This document shows positions 14,001 through 22,314 of a DNA stretch of 40,181 nucleotides, piece after piece. Numbering within the stretch: position 1 is the stretch's first letter; each line of letters opens with the position of its first letter. The notes beneath the pieces were generated by a model, which searched no databases, had not been told where the DNA came from, and saw only the letters and a list, made by a program, of their open reading frames with translations. A program made the translations under genes and the position numbers. The stretch comes from a virus, in the IMG/VR virus record IMGVR_UViG_3300044858_000724, positions 1 to 40,181 of that record; one strand, written 5' to 3'.

Positions 14001-15907
14001 TTAATCAGATTGCACCAGACACTGCCCTACATCCTTTAATTCTTGAAGGAAAAGTCACCTCTAAAATATTAAAAGAAATGTATCCTGATTTAGCAACACG
14101 ACCAACTGTTGTTACGGATTTAACAAAAGACATACTTGGTCAAAGTACTTTTGTGCAATCTATGGAAAAAACATTAAAAAATGGTGTTGCTTGGTTGGCA
14201 ACCGTACCAACCAGTAAGTTATCTTACAATCCATATTTTAGTGTTAAGTACCAACAAAAATTACAAAACATGGTTGCAATGGCAAACATTCAAGGTCGTA
14301 AATTAACTGAAAAAGACCAGAGGCAATTTGAGTCTGTTGCGAGAGCACATGCTTTAAATGAATTGCGCGGAAAAATAAACGCTTTCTCTAGAGATATGAA
14401 CTATCATTCCGCAGTCAACTATCTTGTTGCATTCTTTCCAGCAATTGTAGAACAGTACCGTGCCTATGGCAAGATAATGTTAGACCACCCAGAGTTTCCA
14501 TATAAAATTGCTACCATTAGTCAAATACCAGATTACATTGGCGATGTGCAAATTGATGCTTTTGGTGACGAATACATCCCAGTTGATTTGCCGTTACTAG
14601 GAATGCAGGGCAGACTGCCTACATCTTGGTTTAATGCTATTAATCCTACCGGTGGGCAGATAATTTCTCCTGGTCCTTTAGGTGGCGTAGCAATGAATGA
14701 ACTTTCAAAAAGTATAAATTTTGAAGGAATGGCTGCTGACTTGTTGCTTCCCTTTGGAACTACAGCAAATCACTTTGCTCCGTTAACTCCTAATACACTT
14801 CGTAGAGGCGCACAAGCACTCCAAGCATACTTTACTAAAAATGGAGACCAATTTAATAGAGATGTAAATATAATTTTACAAAAAGAACATTTTGACTTTA
14901 AAGAAGAAAATGATAGAGAACCTACTAAATCTGAACTTGCTGATTTAAATTCTACTGCAAAAAAGAATGCAATTAGTCTGTCATTTTTAAGAGCATTGGG
15001 TTCTGGCATATTGCCGTTGCAGCCAAAGTACGTAACTCCTTTGCAGGTTTATTCTGATTTGTTTAGTAAATACACCAAGGAATTTGGAAGCGAAGGAACT
15101 GAGCGTTTCTTAGATGACTACCCAGATTACTTTATGATAACAAATTCTTTGTCTGATTCTACATCGGGTATCCGACCAAACGATACCGCTGTTGCATTAG
15201 TAAAGAAAAATGGCAAAGTTATAGAAACAATTATTGCTGGTATGGGAGAAAAAGGAAATCTTTCTGCATTGGGTGCTATATTCAATGATGAGAATTATGC
15301 CTTCTCTAGTTCTGCACAAGCCTACTTGGTAAGCAAATCAATTCCTGGCACAAGACAAAAGTTTAAAGAACAAGGTGCTGCTTTAGATAACAGTCGCTCT
15401 TCAATTGTTAATAAAGGTTGGTCTGATTACACCAAGATGGTTGAAATTGTATCAGATGAATTAGCAAAAGCCAATTATGACCCAGGTAGTGGTTATGGTT
15501 TAGCGGTTCTTTCACAGTACAAAGACGCTTTTACAGAACAAATGCGGACTGAAAACAATTTATGGTATGAAGAAAAACAAGGTGCTGGTTTCCAAAAGAA
15601 AACAGTTGATACCATCAGTGCAATTACAACTGCAGTAAATACTCCAGACCTTTGGCAAGATTTAGCCAAACAAGACCGCTGGCATACTATTGTAGAATAC
15701 ATGAATTTTAGATATGACGTGTATGATATACTTAAGTATAGAGGAACCAGTATTACTTCTGACAAAGCAGTAGATATTAAACTTGCAGCAGAAGCCAAAG
15801 TTGCTGAATTAAGAAAACAAAATGTTGAATTTGGAAAATTCTATGACAGATATTTTTCAAATGATGATTTTAGTTATATAGTTGAAGAACCTTTCGGAGG
15901 TAAATAA
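11075..15907 (+). CDS. Very large structural/internal virion protein (1610 aa)
   Basis: The start MWDILGNIQKFFNGNQGG is set by the TAATG overlap with the upstream gene. Residues about 105-165 are a glycine-zipper hydrophobic segment (GVVGGGIVGGVGGFAVGLL) that could insert into membrane. Long charged helical stretches follow, with a better ordered part near 1040-1250. No catalytic motif was recognised. In short-tailed phages, proteins of this size next to the head genes are ejected with DNA to extend a channel through the envelope, and this is the favoured role. A tape-measure role is less likely because it precedes the scaffold and capsid genes. Confidence 0.75.
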   Translation: MWDILGNIQKFFNGNQGGQAPYDANKKLNFGVALDTSKNMPKNPNSYNDYVEKARLGGIDAAEFVLKPVTYTIGELDKKSNGNLVKALMAGTGNVRSNYAFINDIARKDAGMGLMATLGVVGGGIVGGVGGFAVGLLAGGVGAVPGAIAGFGVGSGIAGKVERSLAKSGTFDALDKTIKISAKLSETAVGQEKYNFGRDVVHAASNVSGWKTLGDTSKGIGALTSGLINFGFEVSVAPDIKGVKLGGVAVKGVRSGGIQAKISGPVESALAKLTNEEGRQAKRIEADIALHKKTAAGEETAYSPLYKFNQENNVVTVQQHSSFKGNEFGQIGSALLAGKDFQTQSLVYRVGRGDKDAIAELEAKSPGTHAEIQRYEGAIEFVENAGSQKAVLNFYSTAQNKNLPLSAKNAANKKIVEEELKALRAEKSWLDNTLKLTDALPTDKTISKFKWFENQKADAAKQRVALGLEQGSAKLLAKELNNKALDITTRETMRGKVIQSFYQKNSISAVVRFVHRTFDDAPHQTVNYNDVLQSNGRVRTTARMAVRKKAYTPEEALKFADDFAKLTNEGEKNLLIESFTEKAISNLADKYKIPKNLKDDIVAQHLKMTRENVAKAKESSSKNEAYFFDDTTGSGEIIHDPQLVSQLANGGYLPDIELIDKAMKRWTKKKGAEASLPINTLYLGTSALDEFQSIWRTFTLGRVGFPINIIRDSTLRAYGDGVLFAMTKELSKDALEMMSNGNNAISKIKRVTAARLNPNQNLKKLRAEVEYYEKIIASSEELLKDAGYDFAKPSKNVSAEVQKQLYYVQKAKTELDAIRGVRDALESKVPAKVVSRKPLTVKGIEGFQRYDGGVQGQIMVEKIRGKDTMRGLISSNRELGMANIRRDRDGGHSVVARENEDLHMTSWINTLTNQLSQDIVARKIMAGKMSEKDIVNWIGSHESGTYLERFGFVKDKGRNLRTSDAQYVYNRVLTVVNQIAPDTALHPLILEGKVTSKILKEMYPDLATRPTVVTDLTKDILGQSTFVQSMEKTLKNGVAWLATVPTSKLSYNPYFSVKYQQKLQNMVAMANIQGRKLTEKDQRQFESVARAHALNELRGKINAFSRDMNYHSAVNYLVAFFPAIVEQYRAYGKIMLDHPEFPYKIATISQIPDYIGDVQIDAFGDEYIPVDLPLLGMQGRLPTSWFNAINPTGGQIISPGPLGGVAMNELSKSINFEGMAADLLLPFGTTANHFAPLTPNTLRRGAQALQAYFTKNGDQFNRDVNIILQKEHFDFKEENDREPTKSELADLNSTAKKNAISLSFLRALGSGILPLQPKYVTPLQVYSDLFSKYTKEFGSEGTERFLDDYPDYFMITNSLSDSTSGIRPNDTAVALVKKNGKVIETIIAGMGEKGNLSALGAIFNDENYAFSSSAQAYLVSKSIPGTRQKFKEQGAALDNSRSSIVNKGWSDYTKMVEIVSDELAKANYDPGSGYGLAVLSQYKDAFTEQMRTENNLWYEEKQGAGFQKKTVDTISAITTAVNTPDLWQDLAKQDRWHTIVEYMNFRYDVYDILKYRGTSITSDKAVDIKLAAEAKVAELRKQNVEFGKFYDRYFSNDDFSYIVEEPFGGK

Positions 15908-16653
15908 TGTCAGTAGAACCAGTAGTAGGACGACCAACAAACTCCGGGCGGAGTACAGCAGTTGTTCCACCACCAAGTGGTACCACTCCCGTTCCGGGAT
16001 TAGTAACTGGCATTAACTCTAGATTACAAACAAATGTAGGTATAAATGCTGCCGCTTTAAATCTTGGTAATACTGGTCTTACATCAACTTTGACACCACA
16101 AGAATTGGCTCAAATTGGTTCTTTGTTAAAAAAAGCCGGTGTGTCATTAAGAGCATCTAATGAACAAATTAGAACAATATTAACTTCTGACCCAGTATAT
16201 TCAAATATTGCAAAACAATCAACTACTTTTCCACAATTATATCAGGCATTGTTAAATGATTATAATCCTGCATTAGATTCTGCAAAGAAAGAAAAAGAGT
16301 ATTTACCAACTCGTTCTCTTACCGATGTAACGGATGAGCAAATTGGAAAGATAATTGACAATGCTTCTTTAGCAACAATTGGCAGAGTACTTCCAAAGAA
16401 ACAAAGAGATGCAGAGATTGCAAAGAATAGAAAACTTGCAGACCAAGGAACTTTAACTACTACTGAAAAAGTTAAAGACCCTAAGACTGGCAAAACAACA
16501 CTTGTTACTAAAAGCAAAACTCCTTTTACTGCAGAGAAAGTAACAACTCAACTAGATGAATCTTTGAAGACAAGTAATCCTAAGCAGTATCAACTTAATA
16601 AATCTCTTGAATTTAACAACGAAATGACCAAAATATTATCAGGTGGGATTTAA
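15907..16653 (+). CDS. Hypothetical virion-operon protein (248 aa)
   Basis: Start coupled to the upstream stop (TAATG). The N-terminus is Thr/Pro/Gly-rich (RSTAVVPPPSGTTPVPG). Then come short helices with a TSTLTPQELAQIGSLLKKAGV segment that recurs in style in the next two proteins, and a Lys/Thr-rich basic part. No family is recognised. The set 15907-18919 looks like partners of the giant protein (internal or ejection proteins). Confidence 0.7.
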   Translation: MSVEPVVGRPTNSGRSTAVVPPPSGTTPVPGLVTGINSRLQTNVGINAAALNLGNTGLTSTLTPQELAQIGSLLKKAGVSLRASNEQIRTILTSDPVYSNIAKQSTTFPQLYQALLNDYNPALDSAKKEKEYLPTRSLTDVTDEQIGKIIDNASLATIGRVLPKKQRDAEIAKNRKLADQGTLTTTEKVKDPKTGKTTLVTKSKTPFTAEKVTTQLDESLKTSNPKQYQLNKSLEFNNEMTKILSGGI

Positions 16654-17579
16654 TGGCAAATACTTATTTAGAATCACTTACTGGTGGTCAAGTCACTTCC
16701 TCCCCAGCAGATACTCCTACGCCTCCAACTAACATGCCTACAGGCGCAGATGATTTAATTAATATGGTAACTGCACTTCAAAATAGTGACCCGCAATTAG
16801 CAGCAGCATACCAAGAATATTTAAATGGCAATGTTGCCAAAATGAAAGCATTAATTTTAAACAGTGATTTTTATAAAAACAACACTGCGGCTGCTAGAGA
16901 ACGCATGCAAGCACAAAAATCACAACCTGGCGCATATGCGCAACAGTTAAAAGAATATGTCATTGCTACCAAGAAACGTCTTGTACAACAAGGTGTTAAA
17001 GTTACAGATGCAATTAATGCACAGATTGAAAGTGCTTATCTTAATGGCATGGGTGATGATGCATTAGATAATCTTCTTATCACAACTAATAAATTAACAC
17101 TTGGTGGCCAAGCACAGGCTCAGACCGATTCGCTTAAAAGTTTTGCTGATTCTTATGGTGTAGGTAAATTTTACAATGATGCCTATTGGACACAGAAGGC
17201 AACGGATTTATTTGCAGGAACTACTACTGCTCAAGATATTCAAAAAGAAATTCAAAACTTATCTGCTGGAGCCTATCCTGCCTTTGCAGAAGGCATTATG
17301 AATAACAAATCTCTTGACATGCAAGCAGGATATATCAAAACAACTGTAGCAAACACACTAGGAGTAGACCCTAACAGTCTATCATGGGACGATTTAAACG
17401 TAAAGAAGTTTACTCAGTACATGGACCCAGTATCAAAAAAACCTATGTTGCCCCCACAGTGGCAAGTTGAAACAGAAACTAAAAAGGCTAACTATGACCA
17501 ATGGTCTAAAACACCAGATGGAACGAATACAATTAATTCTTTGTCAATGACAGTACTTAGAGATATGGGAATGATGTAA
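16653..17579 (+). CDS. Hypothetical virion-operon protein (308 aa)
   Basis: Start coupled to the upstream stop. A Pro/Thr-rich head (SSPADTPTPPTNMPTGADD) is followed by helices. The block DPQLAAAYQEYLNGNVAKMKALI...FYKNN resembles a short structural repeat, seen again as YKTR/EYLN in the following protein. The ending ...SLSMTVLRDMGMM is typical of the set. No enzyme motif. The role is inferred as an internal or ejected virion protein. Confidence 0.7.
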   Translation: MANTYLESLTGGQVTSSPADTPTPPTNMPTGADDLINMVTALQNSDPQLAAAYQEYLNGNVAKMKALILNSDFYKNNTAAARERMQAQKSQPGAYAQQLKEYVIATKKRLVQQGVKVTDAINAQIESAYLNGMGDDALDNLLITTNKLTLGGQAQAQTDSLKSFADSYGVGKFYNDAYWTQKATDLFAGTTTAQDIQKEIQNLSAGAYPAFAEGIMNNKSLDMQAGYIKTTVANTLGVDPNSLSWDDLNVKKFTQYMDPVSKKPMLPPQWQVETETKKANYDQWSKTPDGTNTINSLSMTVLRDMGMM

Positions 17580-18919
17580 TGGCTAATTCAATATATCCTT
17601 TCTTTCCTACAAATAAGACATCTGCACCAAAACAAACAACAGCAACACCAATGCCTGCTTACATAGACCCTACAACAGGCTTTCCAATTTATGGGCAAAT
17701 GGCTCCAACGCCATCTACTACACCTAGTATTGATTCTGCAGGAGAAAATAGAACACCAGCAGACCCGTACGTTCCACCAGTAGACCCTCGAGTTGCTGAA
17801 ATTGAAAAGATGCGCCAAGCAGGAAGAGATGCACAGGCTGCAACAGCAGAAGCCGAACGTCAAAAAATTCTTGATTCTCTTTATGACCCAACATTTGGTA
17901 AGCCAGGAAATATGGGATTGCCTAACTTTGGCACTCGAGTAACTCCAGCACCTGCAGCACCTGCAGCACCCATAGCGCCTGTAGTACCTGCAGCACCCAT
18001 AGCGCCTGCAGCACCTGCAGCACCCATAGCGCCTGTAGTACCTGTAGCACCTGCAGTAACGCCTGTGGCACCTGTAGTAACACCTGCGGGTTTAACTGCA
18101 GCCCAAAGTGAACTTATTGCCGTTACGGCAGACCGTTTTGCAAAATATAATTTAACTAGTCTTTTGCCTGTAATTAAAAAATTAGCGGTTGAAGGTGCAA
18201 CAGAAGCAACCATTAGTATAACATTACAAGAAACACCAGAGTATAAAACACGTTTTAAAGCAAATGATGACCGTATTAAAAAAGGACTAAAAGTTCTTAC
18301 TCCTGCCGAGTATTTAAACGTTGAAGATAGTTATCGTCAAGTACTTCGTGCCTATGGGTTAAAGCAATTTGATACTGATGCTTATGTTTCTCAGTTTATT
18401 GCAAATGACATGTCTCCTACGGAACTATCTAATAGAGTTCAGACTGCCGTGCAAAGAGTGCAGAATGCAGACCCTGGGGTCTCTCAGACACTACGTGATT
18501 ATTATGGTATAGGACAAGCAGACCTAGTAGGTTATGTTCTTGACCCAGCAGCAAATATGGAAAGAATTAACCGTCAAGTATCTGCAGCAGAGATTGGTAA
18601 CGCAGCACGTGTACAAGGACTTAATGCAGGCGTTGCAGTATCTGAGCAACTAGCATCCCAAGGTATAACTCAAGCAGAAGCACAAAAGGGTTACTCTACA
18701 ATTGCTGACATTCTTCCAACTGCAGAAAAACTTAGTGGCATTTATGGCACACAGATGCCTGGATACGATATGTCTGCAGCAGAACAAGAAACATTTAACG
18801 GACTTGCTTCTGCACAACGTAAACGAAAAAGACTTTCTTCCGCTGAAATAGCATCCTTTTCAGGTGCAACCGGAATTAACAAAACCTCACTAACAACATC
18901 ATCTAGAGGTCAAATATAG
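17579..18919 (+). CDS. Virion protein with Ala-Pro repeat hinge (446 aa)
   Basis: Start coupled to the upstream stop. Residues about 120-170 are a tandem (A/V)PAAP(I/V)AP hinge encoded by a DNA repeat. After it come helices sharing the style of the preceding protein (TEATISITLQETPEYKTRF, YGLKQFDTDAYVSQFIANDM). The C-terminus is Ser/Thr-rich with a QRKRKRLSSAE basic patch. It is probably an extended virion component, and the function is unknown. Confidence 0.7.
   Translation: MANSIYPFFPTNKTSAPKQTTATPMPAYIDPTTGFPIYGQMAPTPSTTPSIDSAGENRTPADPYVPPVDPRVAEIEKMRQAGRDAQAATAEAERQKILDSLYDPTFGKPGNMGLPNFGTRVTPAPAAPAAPIAPVVPAAPIAPAAPAAPIAPVVPVAPAVTPVAPVVTPAGLTAAQSELIAVTADRFAKYNLTSLLPVIKKLAVEGATEATISITLQETPEYKTRFKANDDRIKKGLKVLTPAEYLNVEDSYRQVLRAYGLKQFDTDAYVSQFIANDMSPTELSNRVQTAVQRVQNADPGVSQTLRDYYGIGQADLVGYVLDPAANMERINRQVSAAEIGNAARVQGLNAGVAVSEQLASQGITQAEAQKGYSTIADILPTAEKLSGIYGTQMPGYDMSAAEQETFNGLASAQRKRKRLSSAEIASFSGATGINKTSLTTSSRGQI
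17944..18088 (+). repeat. Tandem Ala/Pro-coding repeat
   Basis: Imperfect repeats built from CCTGCAGCACC and CCCATAGCGCCTGTAGTA units. Copy number could vary by slippage, changing the length of the hinge in the 446-residue protein. Confidence 0.8.
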
Positions 18920-19033
18920 AATCCTAATGGACCCACCAGCCCCATTAGCGTATAAGACTGGTAGTAAGAGCCAGACCAATTCCCCGATTGGAACCTGAGG
19001 CTTGCGACTAACGAATAGAAAGGGTGGGTTGCT
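18920..19033 (+). promoter_or_regulatory. Structured leader of the scaffold/capsid genes
   Basis: ACCCACC (18931-18937) pairs with GGTGGGT (19023-19029), enclosing hairpins CTGG-tagtaagag-CCAG and CCAAT-tccccg-ATTGG. The 3' side of the outer stem contains the AGGGTGGG ribosome site for the scaffold gene at 19034, so folding would hide it. This suggests translational control or an RNA-processing element between late genes. Confidence 0.5.
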
Positions 19034-19513
19034 ATGAGCAACAACTACTGGGATGACGACGAAGACGACCTAGATACCGAAACTGAGGTACAGATGGATG
19101 GAAGTGACTTGTTAAAAAAGTTACGGAAAGCCAAACGTTCTGATGAAAAACGTATTAAGGAACTCACTGAGCAACTTGAGGGTTTATCCAAGTCGCAGCG
19201 TGAGCGTACAGTCAAAGAGGTCCTAGAAAAGAAGGGCGTAAATCCAAAGGCACAACGTTTAATCCTTAAAGACTTAGAAGACGTTAATGAAGAGTCAGTT
19301 AATAACTGGCTTGAAGATAACGGCGATTTGTTTGGATTAGCGTCGTCTAAAATATCAGAAGAGAAACAACTTGACTTAGCAGCCTTACGGCAGCAAGATG
19401 TTGTGACTCAACTGGGAACAAGCCCTGACCGAGCAGATGATTTAAGTATGAGGATTGCTAACGCGGCAAGCGCGGAAGAACTCACTGCACTTATCTACTC
19501 ACAACAAAACTAA
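19034..19513 (+). CDS. Capsid scaffolding protein
   Basis: 159 residues, very acidic at the start (DDDEDDLDTETEVQMDG), then a long charged coiled-coil-like helix (LLKKLRKAKRSDEKRIKELTEQLEGLSKSQRERT) and a helical C-terminus. It lies immediately upstream of the major capsid gene, the standard scaffold position. Scaffolds guide shell assembly and leave or are cleaved, and the proteasome-like protease upstream is a candidate to remove it. Assigned by context and composition. Confidence 0.78.
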   Translation: MSNNYWDDDEDDLDTETEVQMDGSDLLKKLRKAKRSDEKRIKELTEQLEGLSKSQRERTVKEVLEKKGVNPKAQRLILKDLEDVNEESVNNWLEDNGDLFGLASSKISEEKQLDLAALRQQDVVTQLGTSPDRADDLSMRIANAASAEELTALIYSQQN

Positions 19514-19550
19514 TCCATAGTAATACCAATCACCTTGGAGGTGACGAACA

Positions 19551-20501
19551 ATGGCTAATGCATATACATCCACAGGGTCCTCTACACTCGGAGGTACCGC
19601 TGGTGCAGCCGGTCTAGTCCAAAAGGCTTATGACCGTCTTCTAGAATTCGCATTGCGTTCGGAACCGCTTATTCGTAGTGTCGCTGACAAGCGTCCCGCA
19701 AAACAAGCGCATCCCGGCTCAACTGTAGTTCTACAAATTCATCAAGACCTATCAGAGCAGACCACTGCTCTAACTGAGGCAACAGAGCGTGACTCTGTAG
19801 CAATCTCAACCCCAACATCAGTAACCATTACTCTTGCTGAGTATGGTAACTCTGTTCTTGTTACCCGTGCGTTGGAACTCTTCAGCCTTGCTGATGTAGA
19901 CCCAGCAATCGCTAACATCATTGCGTTCAACCTTGCCGGTTCGATTGATACAGTCGCACAGACTGAACTTCGTGGCGGAACAAACGTAATCTACTCAGGT
20001 TCAACCGCAACCTCAACTGCAACAGTTACCGCTGCAGCCACACTATCTTCAGCCAACCTCCGCAAGGCAGTTGCTAAGTTACGTGCAGGCAAGTCAGTAG
20101 CCCGCAAGGGTTCAATGTACTGGTGCGGTATCCACCCAGAAGTTTCACACGACCTTCGTGCAGAGACTGGTGCTGGCGGATGGCGTTTGCCACATGAGTA
20201 CAACTCAAATGAAAACATTTGGGCAGGTGAAATTGGTTCATACGAAGGCGCTTACTTCGTGGAATCACCTCGCATGTACACCGCAACCGATGGTGCTTCA
20301 AGCGCTAAGGTTTATCGTACAATTCTAGCAGGACAACAGGCGTTGGCTGAGGCAGTTGCCGAAGAACCACACACTGTAATCGGACCTGTTATTGACCAAC
20401 TTATGCGCTTCCGCCCAATGGGCTGGTACGGCGTTCTAGGCTTCAAGCGTTACCGCGAAGAGGCTCTATACCGCATTGAGTCTGGTTCATCAATCGCTTA
20501 G
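19551..20501 (+). CDS. Major capsid protein, N4-gp56-like HK97 fold
   Basis: 316 residues with the pattern of the N4-gp56 family: Gly/Ala-rich start, VQKAYDRLLEFALRSEPLIRSVADK, GSTVVLQIHQDL (a P-domain strand), LAEYGNSVLVTRALE, ANLRKAVAKLRAG and C-terminal GWYGVLGFKRYREEALYRIES. It forms the icosahedral shell. SD TTGGAGGTGA is strong, and the codon choice is more C-ending than in neighbours, as expected for a highly expressed gene. It is full-length for the family. Confidence 0.88.
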   Translation: MANAYTSTGSSTLGGTAGAAGLVQKAYDRLLEFALRSEPLIRSVADKRPAKQAHPGSTVVLQIHQDLSEQTTALTEATERDSVAISTPTSVTITLAEYGNSVLVTRALELFSLADVDPAIANIIAFNLAGSIDTVAQTELRGGTNVIYSGSTATSTATVTAAATLSSANLRKAVAKLRAGKSVARKGSMYWCGIHPEVSHDLRAETGAGGWRLPHEYNSNENIWAGEIGSYEGAYFVESPRMYTATDGASSAKVYRTILAGQQALAEAVAEEPHTVIGPVIDQLMRFRPMGWYGVLGFKRYREEALYRIESGSSIA

Positions 20502-20516
20502 TTGATTGACGCTGTG

Positions 20517-20538
20517 GTAGGGGTAGCAATATCCCTAC
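20517..20538 (+). terminator. Hairpin after the capsid gene (weak terminator or processing site)
   Basis: GTAGGG (20517-20522) and CCCTAC (20533-20538) flank a 10-base loop. There is no T-run, so it probably attenuates or stabilises the capsid mRNA end rather than fully terminating. Confidence 0.4.
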
Positions 20539-20565
20539 TACGGAGTAAGTCCATTAGGAGGACAA

Positions 20566-20841
20566 ATGTCTACATATACTTTCATTACGCCAACACTAGA
20601 GCAAGGCCCTATTGGTGGACATCGTTTGTTTACACACTTTAAACAACGCACTAAAGGATACACAGTTATCAATGATGCTGGTACTTATTCATTAACTCAG
20701 TACCCATCAGAGGATGACCTAGTAACTTATACTGCATACTATATAGGTGGCTGTATACATACTGGAATTAGTGAAACTATTAGAACTGACATGATAGCAG
20801 CGTCTATTGGGATAGATGCTACCAACTTTACAGTGGAGTAA
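20566..20841 (+). CDS. Hypothetical head/tail-region protein (91 aa)
   Basis: SD TTAGGAGGACAA before the ATG. MSTYTFITPTLEQGPIGGHRLFTHFKQRTKGYTV... is a compact, mostly beta protein without motif signatures. The position after the capsid gene is that of small head decoration or completion proteins. The function is not recognised. Confidence 0.75.
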   Translation: MSTYTFITPTLEQGPIGGHRLFTHFKQRTKGYTVINDAGTYSLTQYPSEDDLVTYTAYYIGGCIHTGISETIRTDMIAASIGIDATNFTVE

Positions 20842-20843
20842 AT

Positions 20844-21161
20844 ATGGGATTACACCAAGAGCGGGACCATCCTGAGTATGTCGAAGGATGTTTTGGTTGC
20901 AAGATAGGAACTCTTCAGACAAGTACTGGAGATGCTAATAGCATGAAGAGCATGGCAAGCAAGAAGTGGGATGGCGAATTGCAGTCCTACCGTGATGCAA
21001 GAGCACAAGGTATACAACCCGGTGGTACTTCTAAGAAAGCAGTAGAAGCATCCTTAAAGGCATCGGAGACATTAGGTAAAGCATATAATGGAAACACAAT
21101 GCCTAAAGCAAATAAGATAACCAAAAAAGCCGCAGCAGTTATGAAAGAACTAGGAGTATAA
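20844..21161 (+). CDS. Small phage protein with N-terminal Cys pair (105 aa)
   Basis: MGLHQERDHPEYVEGCFGCKIGTLQ: the HPEYVEGCFGCK block is a recurring N-terminus in actinophage head-region proteins. The rest is helical and basic (SMASKKWDGELQSYRDARAQGIQPGG, KANKITKKAAAVMKELGV). A possible metal-binding CxxC with histidines lies at 4-19. The exact role is unknown. It could be a virion component or DNA-binding protein. Confidence 0.75.
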   Translation: MGLHQERDHPEYVEGCFGCKIGTLQTSTGDANSMKSMASKKWDGELQSYRDARAQGIQPGGTSKKAVEASLKASETLGKAYNGNTMPKANKITKKAAAVMKELGV

Positions 21162-21163
21162 CA

Positions 21164-21301
21164 ATGCCACAAGTAGGAACAAAAGTATTTCCATATACCG
21201 CTAAAGGTAAAAAGGCCGCTAAAAAGGCTTTAGCAAAACAGGCTAAAGTAAAGAAGATGCCAAAGAGAATGGCTATGAAGAAGATGGGACCAAAGAAATA
21301 A
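21164..21301 (+). CDS. Lysine-rich mini-protein (45 aa)
   Basis: MPQVGTKVFPYTAKGKKAAKKALAK... : about one third lysine, with an AKK/MKK repeat. It is two bases after the upstream stop and its own stop overlaps the next start (TAATG). Composition is histone- or protamine-like, which fits a DNA-packaging or condensing virion peptide. It is not a family I recognise. Confidence 0.7.
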   Translation: MPQVGTKVFPYTAKGKKAAKKALAKQAKVKKMPKRMAMKKMGPKK

Positions 21302-21453
21302 TGGCTACCGCTAAGAAACCAACTGCCAAAAAAGCACCTGTTAAAAAACCTACCATGAAAGACATGGAAAAAAATCGTCCAGCAAGTAAGAACGATAAAA
21401 AGAATACAAAGCAATCTGGTCCAAAGTCTTGGAACAACGGATACACTAACTAA
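21301..21453 (+). CDS. Lysine-rich mini-protein (50 aa)
   Basis: MATAKKPTAKKAPVKKPTMK... with AKKP/VKKP repeats like bacterial and eukaryotic H1-type tails, then a polar end (GPKSWNNGYTN). The start is coupled to the preceding basic peptide gene. It probably binds DNA by charge, inferred from composition only. Confidence 0.7.
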   Translation: MATAKKPTAKKAPVKKPTMKDMEKNRPASKNDKKNTKQSGPKSWNNGYTN

Positions 21454-21466
21454 GAAAGGTAGTACA

Positions 21467-22057
21467 ATGGCAACACCACGTCAAGTAGAAACATCAATGT
21501 CAAAGAAGTACAAAGGTACTACCAAGGTATCCCAAACTACAATTGACAATATTAAAAAAATGGGAATGACCGCCTCTCTTAAAAAGGCTGCATCCTCAAA
21601 AAACCCTGAGTACTTAGAGGGTATCAAGCGTATGTACGGAGCAAACCGTTTGGCTGCTGTTAAAAAAGCAACAGTAACGTCAGCAAGTCGTATGTCACCT
21701 CGCGCTGCAGAACGTGCACCATCTACTACCAATCGTCCTTCTCCTCGGGCAATGGAACGTACCCCTGCAAAGAAATCTTCTGGTAAGGGTATTTCAATAG
21801 GAGACTTTGGCAAAGCAGTTGTTGGCGCTGCCGGAGCAACCGCTGCTATTATTCCTGTAGGAAGAGCAATTAAAGCCGGGAAATTAGCAGGAGTTATGGG
21901 TTCTAGAGCAGTCCAATCTGCTACTGGTAAGCGTGCTGCTAAAAAAACTGGAGAAGTTACACAAGAACAATATGCTGCTATGAGAGCAACTAAAATTGCA
22001 AAGCAAAAAAAGGCTGCTGCATATACTGCTAGCAAGACAAAGCCAAAAGGTAAGTAA
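21467..22057 (+). CDS. Basic protein with hydrophobic Gly/Ala segment (196 aa)
   Basis: GAAAGG precedes the ATG. The N-terminal 80 residues are basic with a VSQTTIDNIKKMGMTASLKKA helix, and YLEGIKRMYGANRLAAVKKA follows. Two SPRA(A/M)ER repeats lie at about 80-100. A hydrophobic segment GDFGKAVVGAAGATAAIIPVGRAIKAG at about 112-138 could associate with membrane. The C-terminus is Lys-rich. The repeats and charge suggest a DNA-associated virion protein. No family was recognised. Confidence 0.7.
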   Translation: MATPRQVETSMSKKYKGTTKVSQTTIDNIKKMGMTASLKKAASSKNPEYLEGIKRMYGANRLAAVKKATVTSASRMSPRAAERAPSTTNRPSPRAMERTPAKKSSGKGISIGDFGKAVVGAAGATAAIIPVGRAIKAGKLAGVMGSRAVQSATGKRAAKKTGEVTQEQYAAMRATKIAKQKKAAAYTASKTKPKGK

Positions 22058-22314
22058 TGAAAGATTCGCGTCTGACACGTGCAGGTGTGGCAGGGTACAA
22101 CAAGCCAAAGCGTACTCCTGGTCATCCTAAAAAATCACATGTTGTTGTAGCCAAAGAAGGAACTCAAGTTAAATTGATTCGCTTTGGACAGCAAGGTGTG
22201 ACAGGAGATAGAAAACCATCTGCACGTCAGGCGTCTTTCAAAGCACGTCATGCTAAGAACATTGCTAAGGGAAAGATGTCAGCAGCCTATTGGGCAGATA
22301 AGGTTAAATGGTAA
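22057..22314 (+). CDS. Small conserved phage protein (85 aa)
   Basis: MKDSRLTRAGVAGYNKPKRTPGHPKKSHVV... with QVKLIRFGQQGV and FKARHAKNIAKGKMSAAYWADKVKW. This is a widespread small basic protein of phages and giant viruses with no assigned function (a DUF-type family, number not certain). The KARHAKNI-KGK-SAAYWADKVKW end is its most conserved block. It is coupled on both sides (TAATG). Confidence 0.8.
   Translation: MKDSRLTRAGVAGYNKPKRTPGHPKKSHVVVAKEGTQVKLIRFGQQGVTGDRKPSARQASFKARHAKNIAKGKMSAAYWADKVKW

Noticed and set aside
17881-18213. Leftward Gly/Ala/Thr-rich frame opposite the Ala-Pro hinge
   Set aside because: Shadow of the DNA repeat, with no ribosome site.
21481-22125. 214-codon leftward frame opposite the basic protein gene
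   Set aside because: Reverse complement of lysine/alanine-rich coding DNA, with no start signals.
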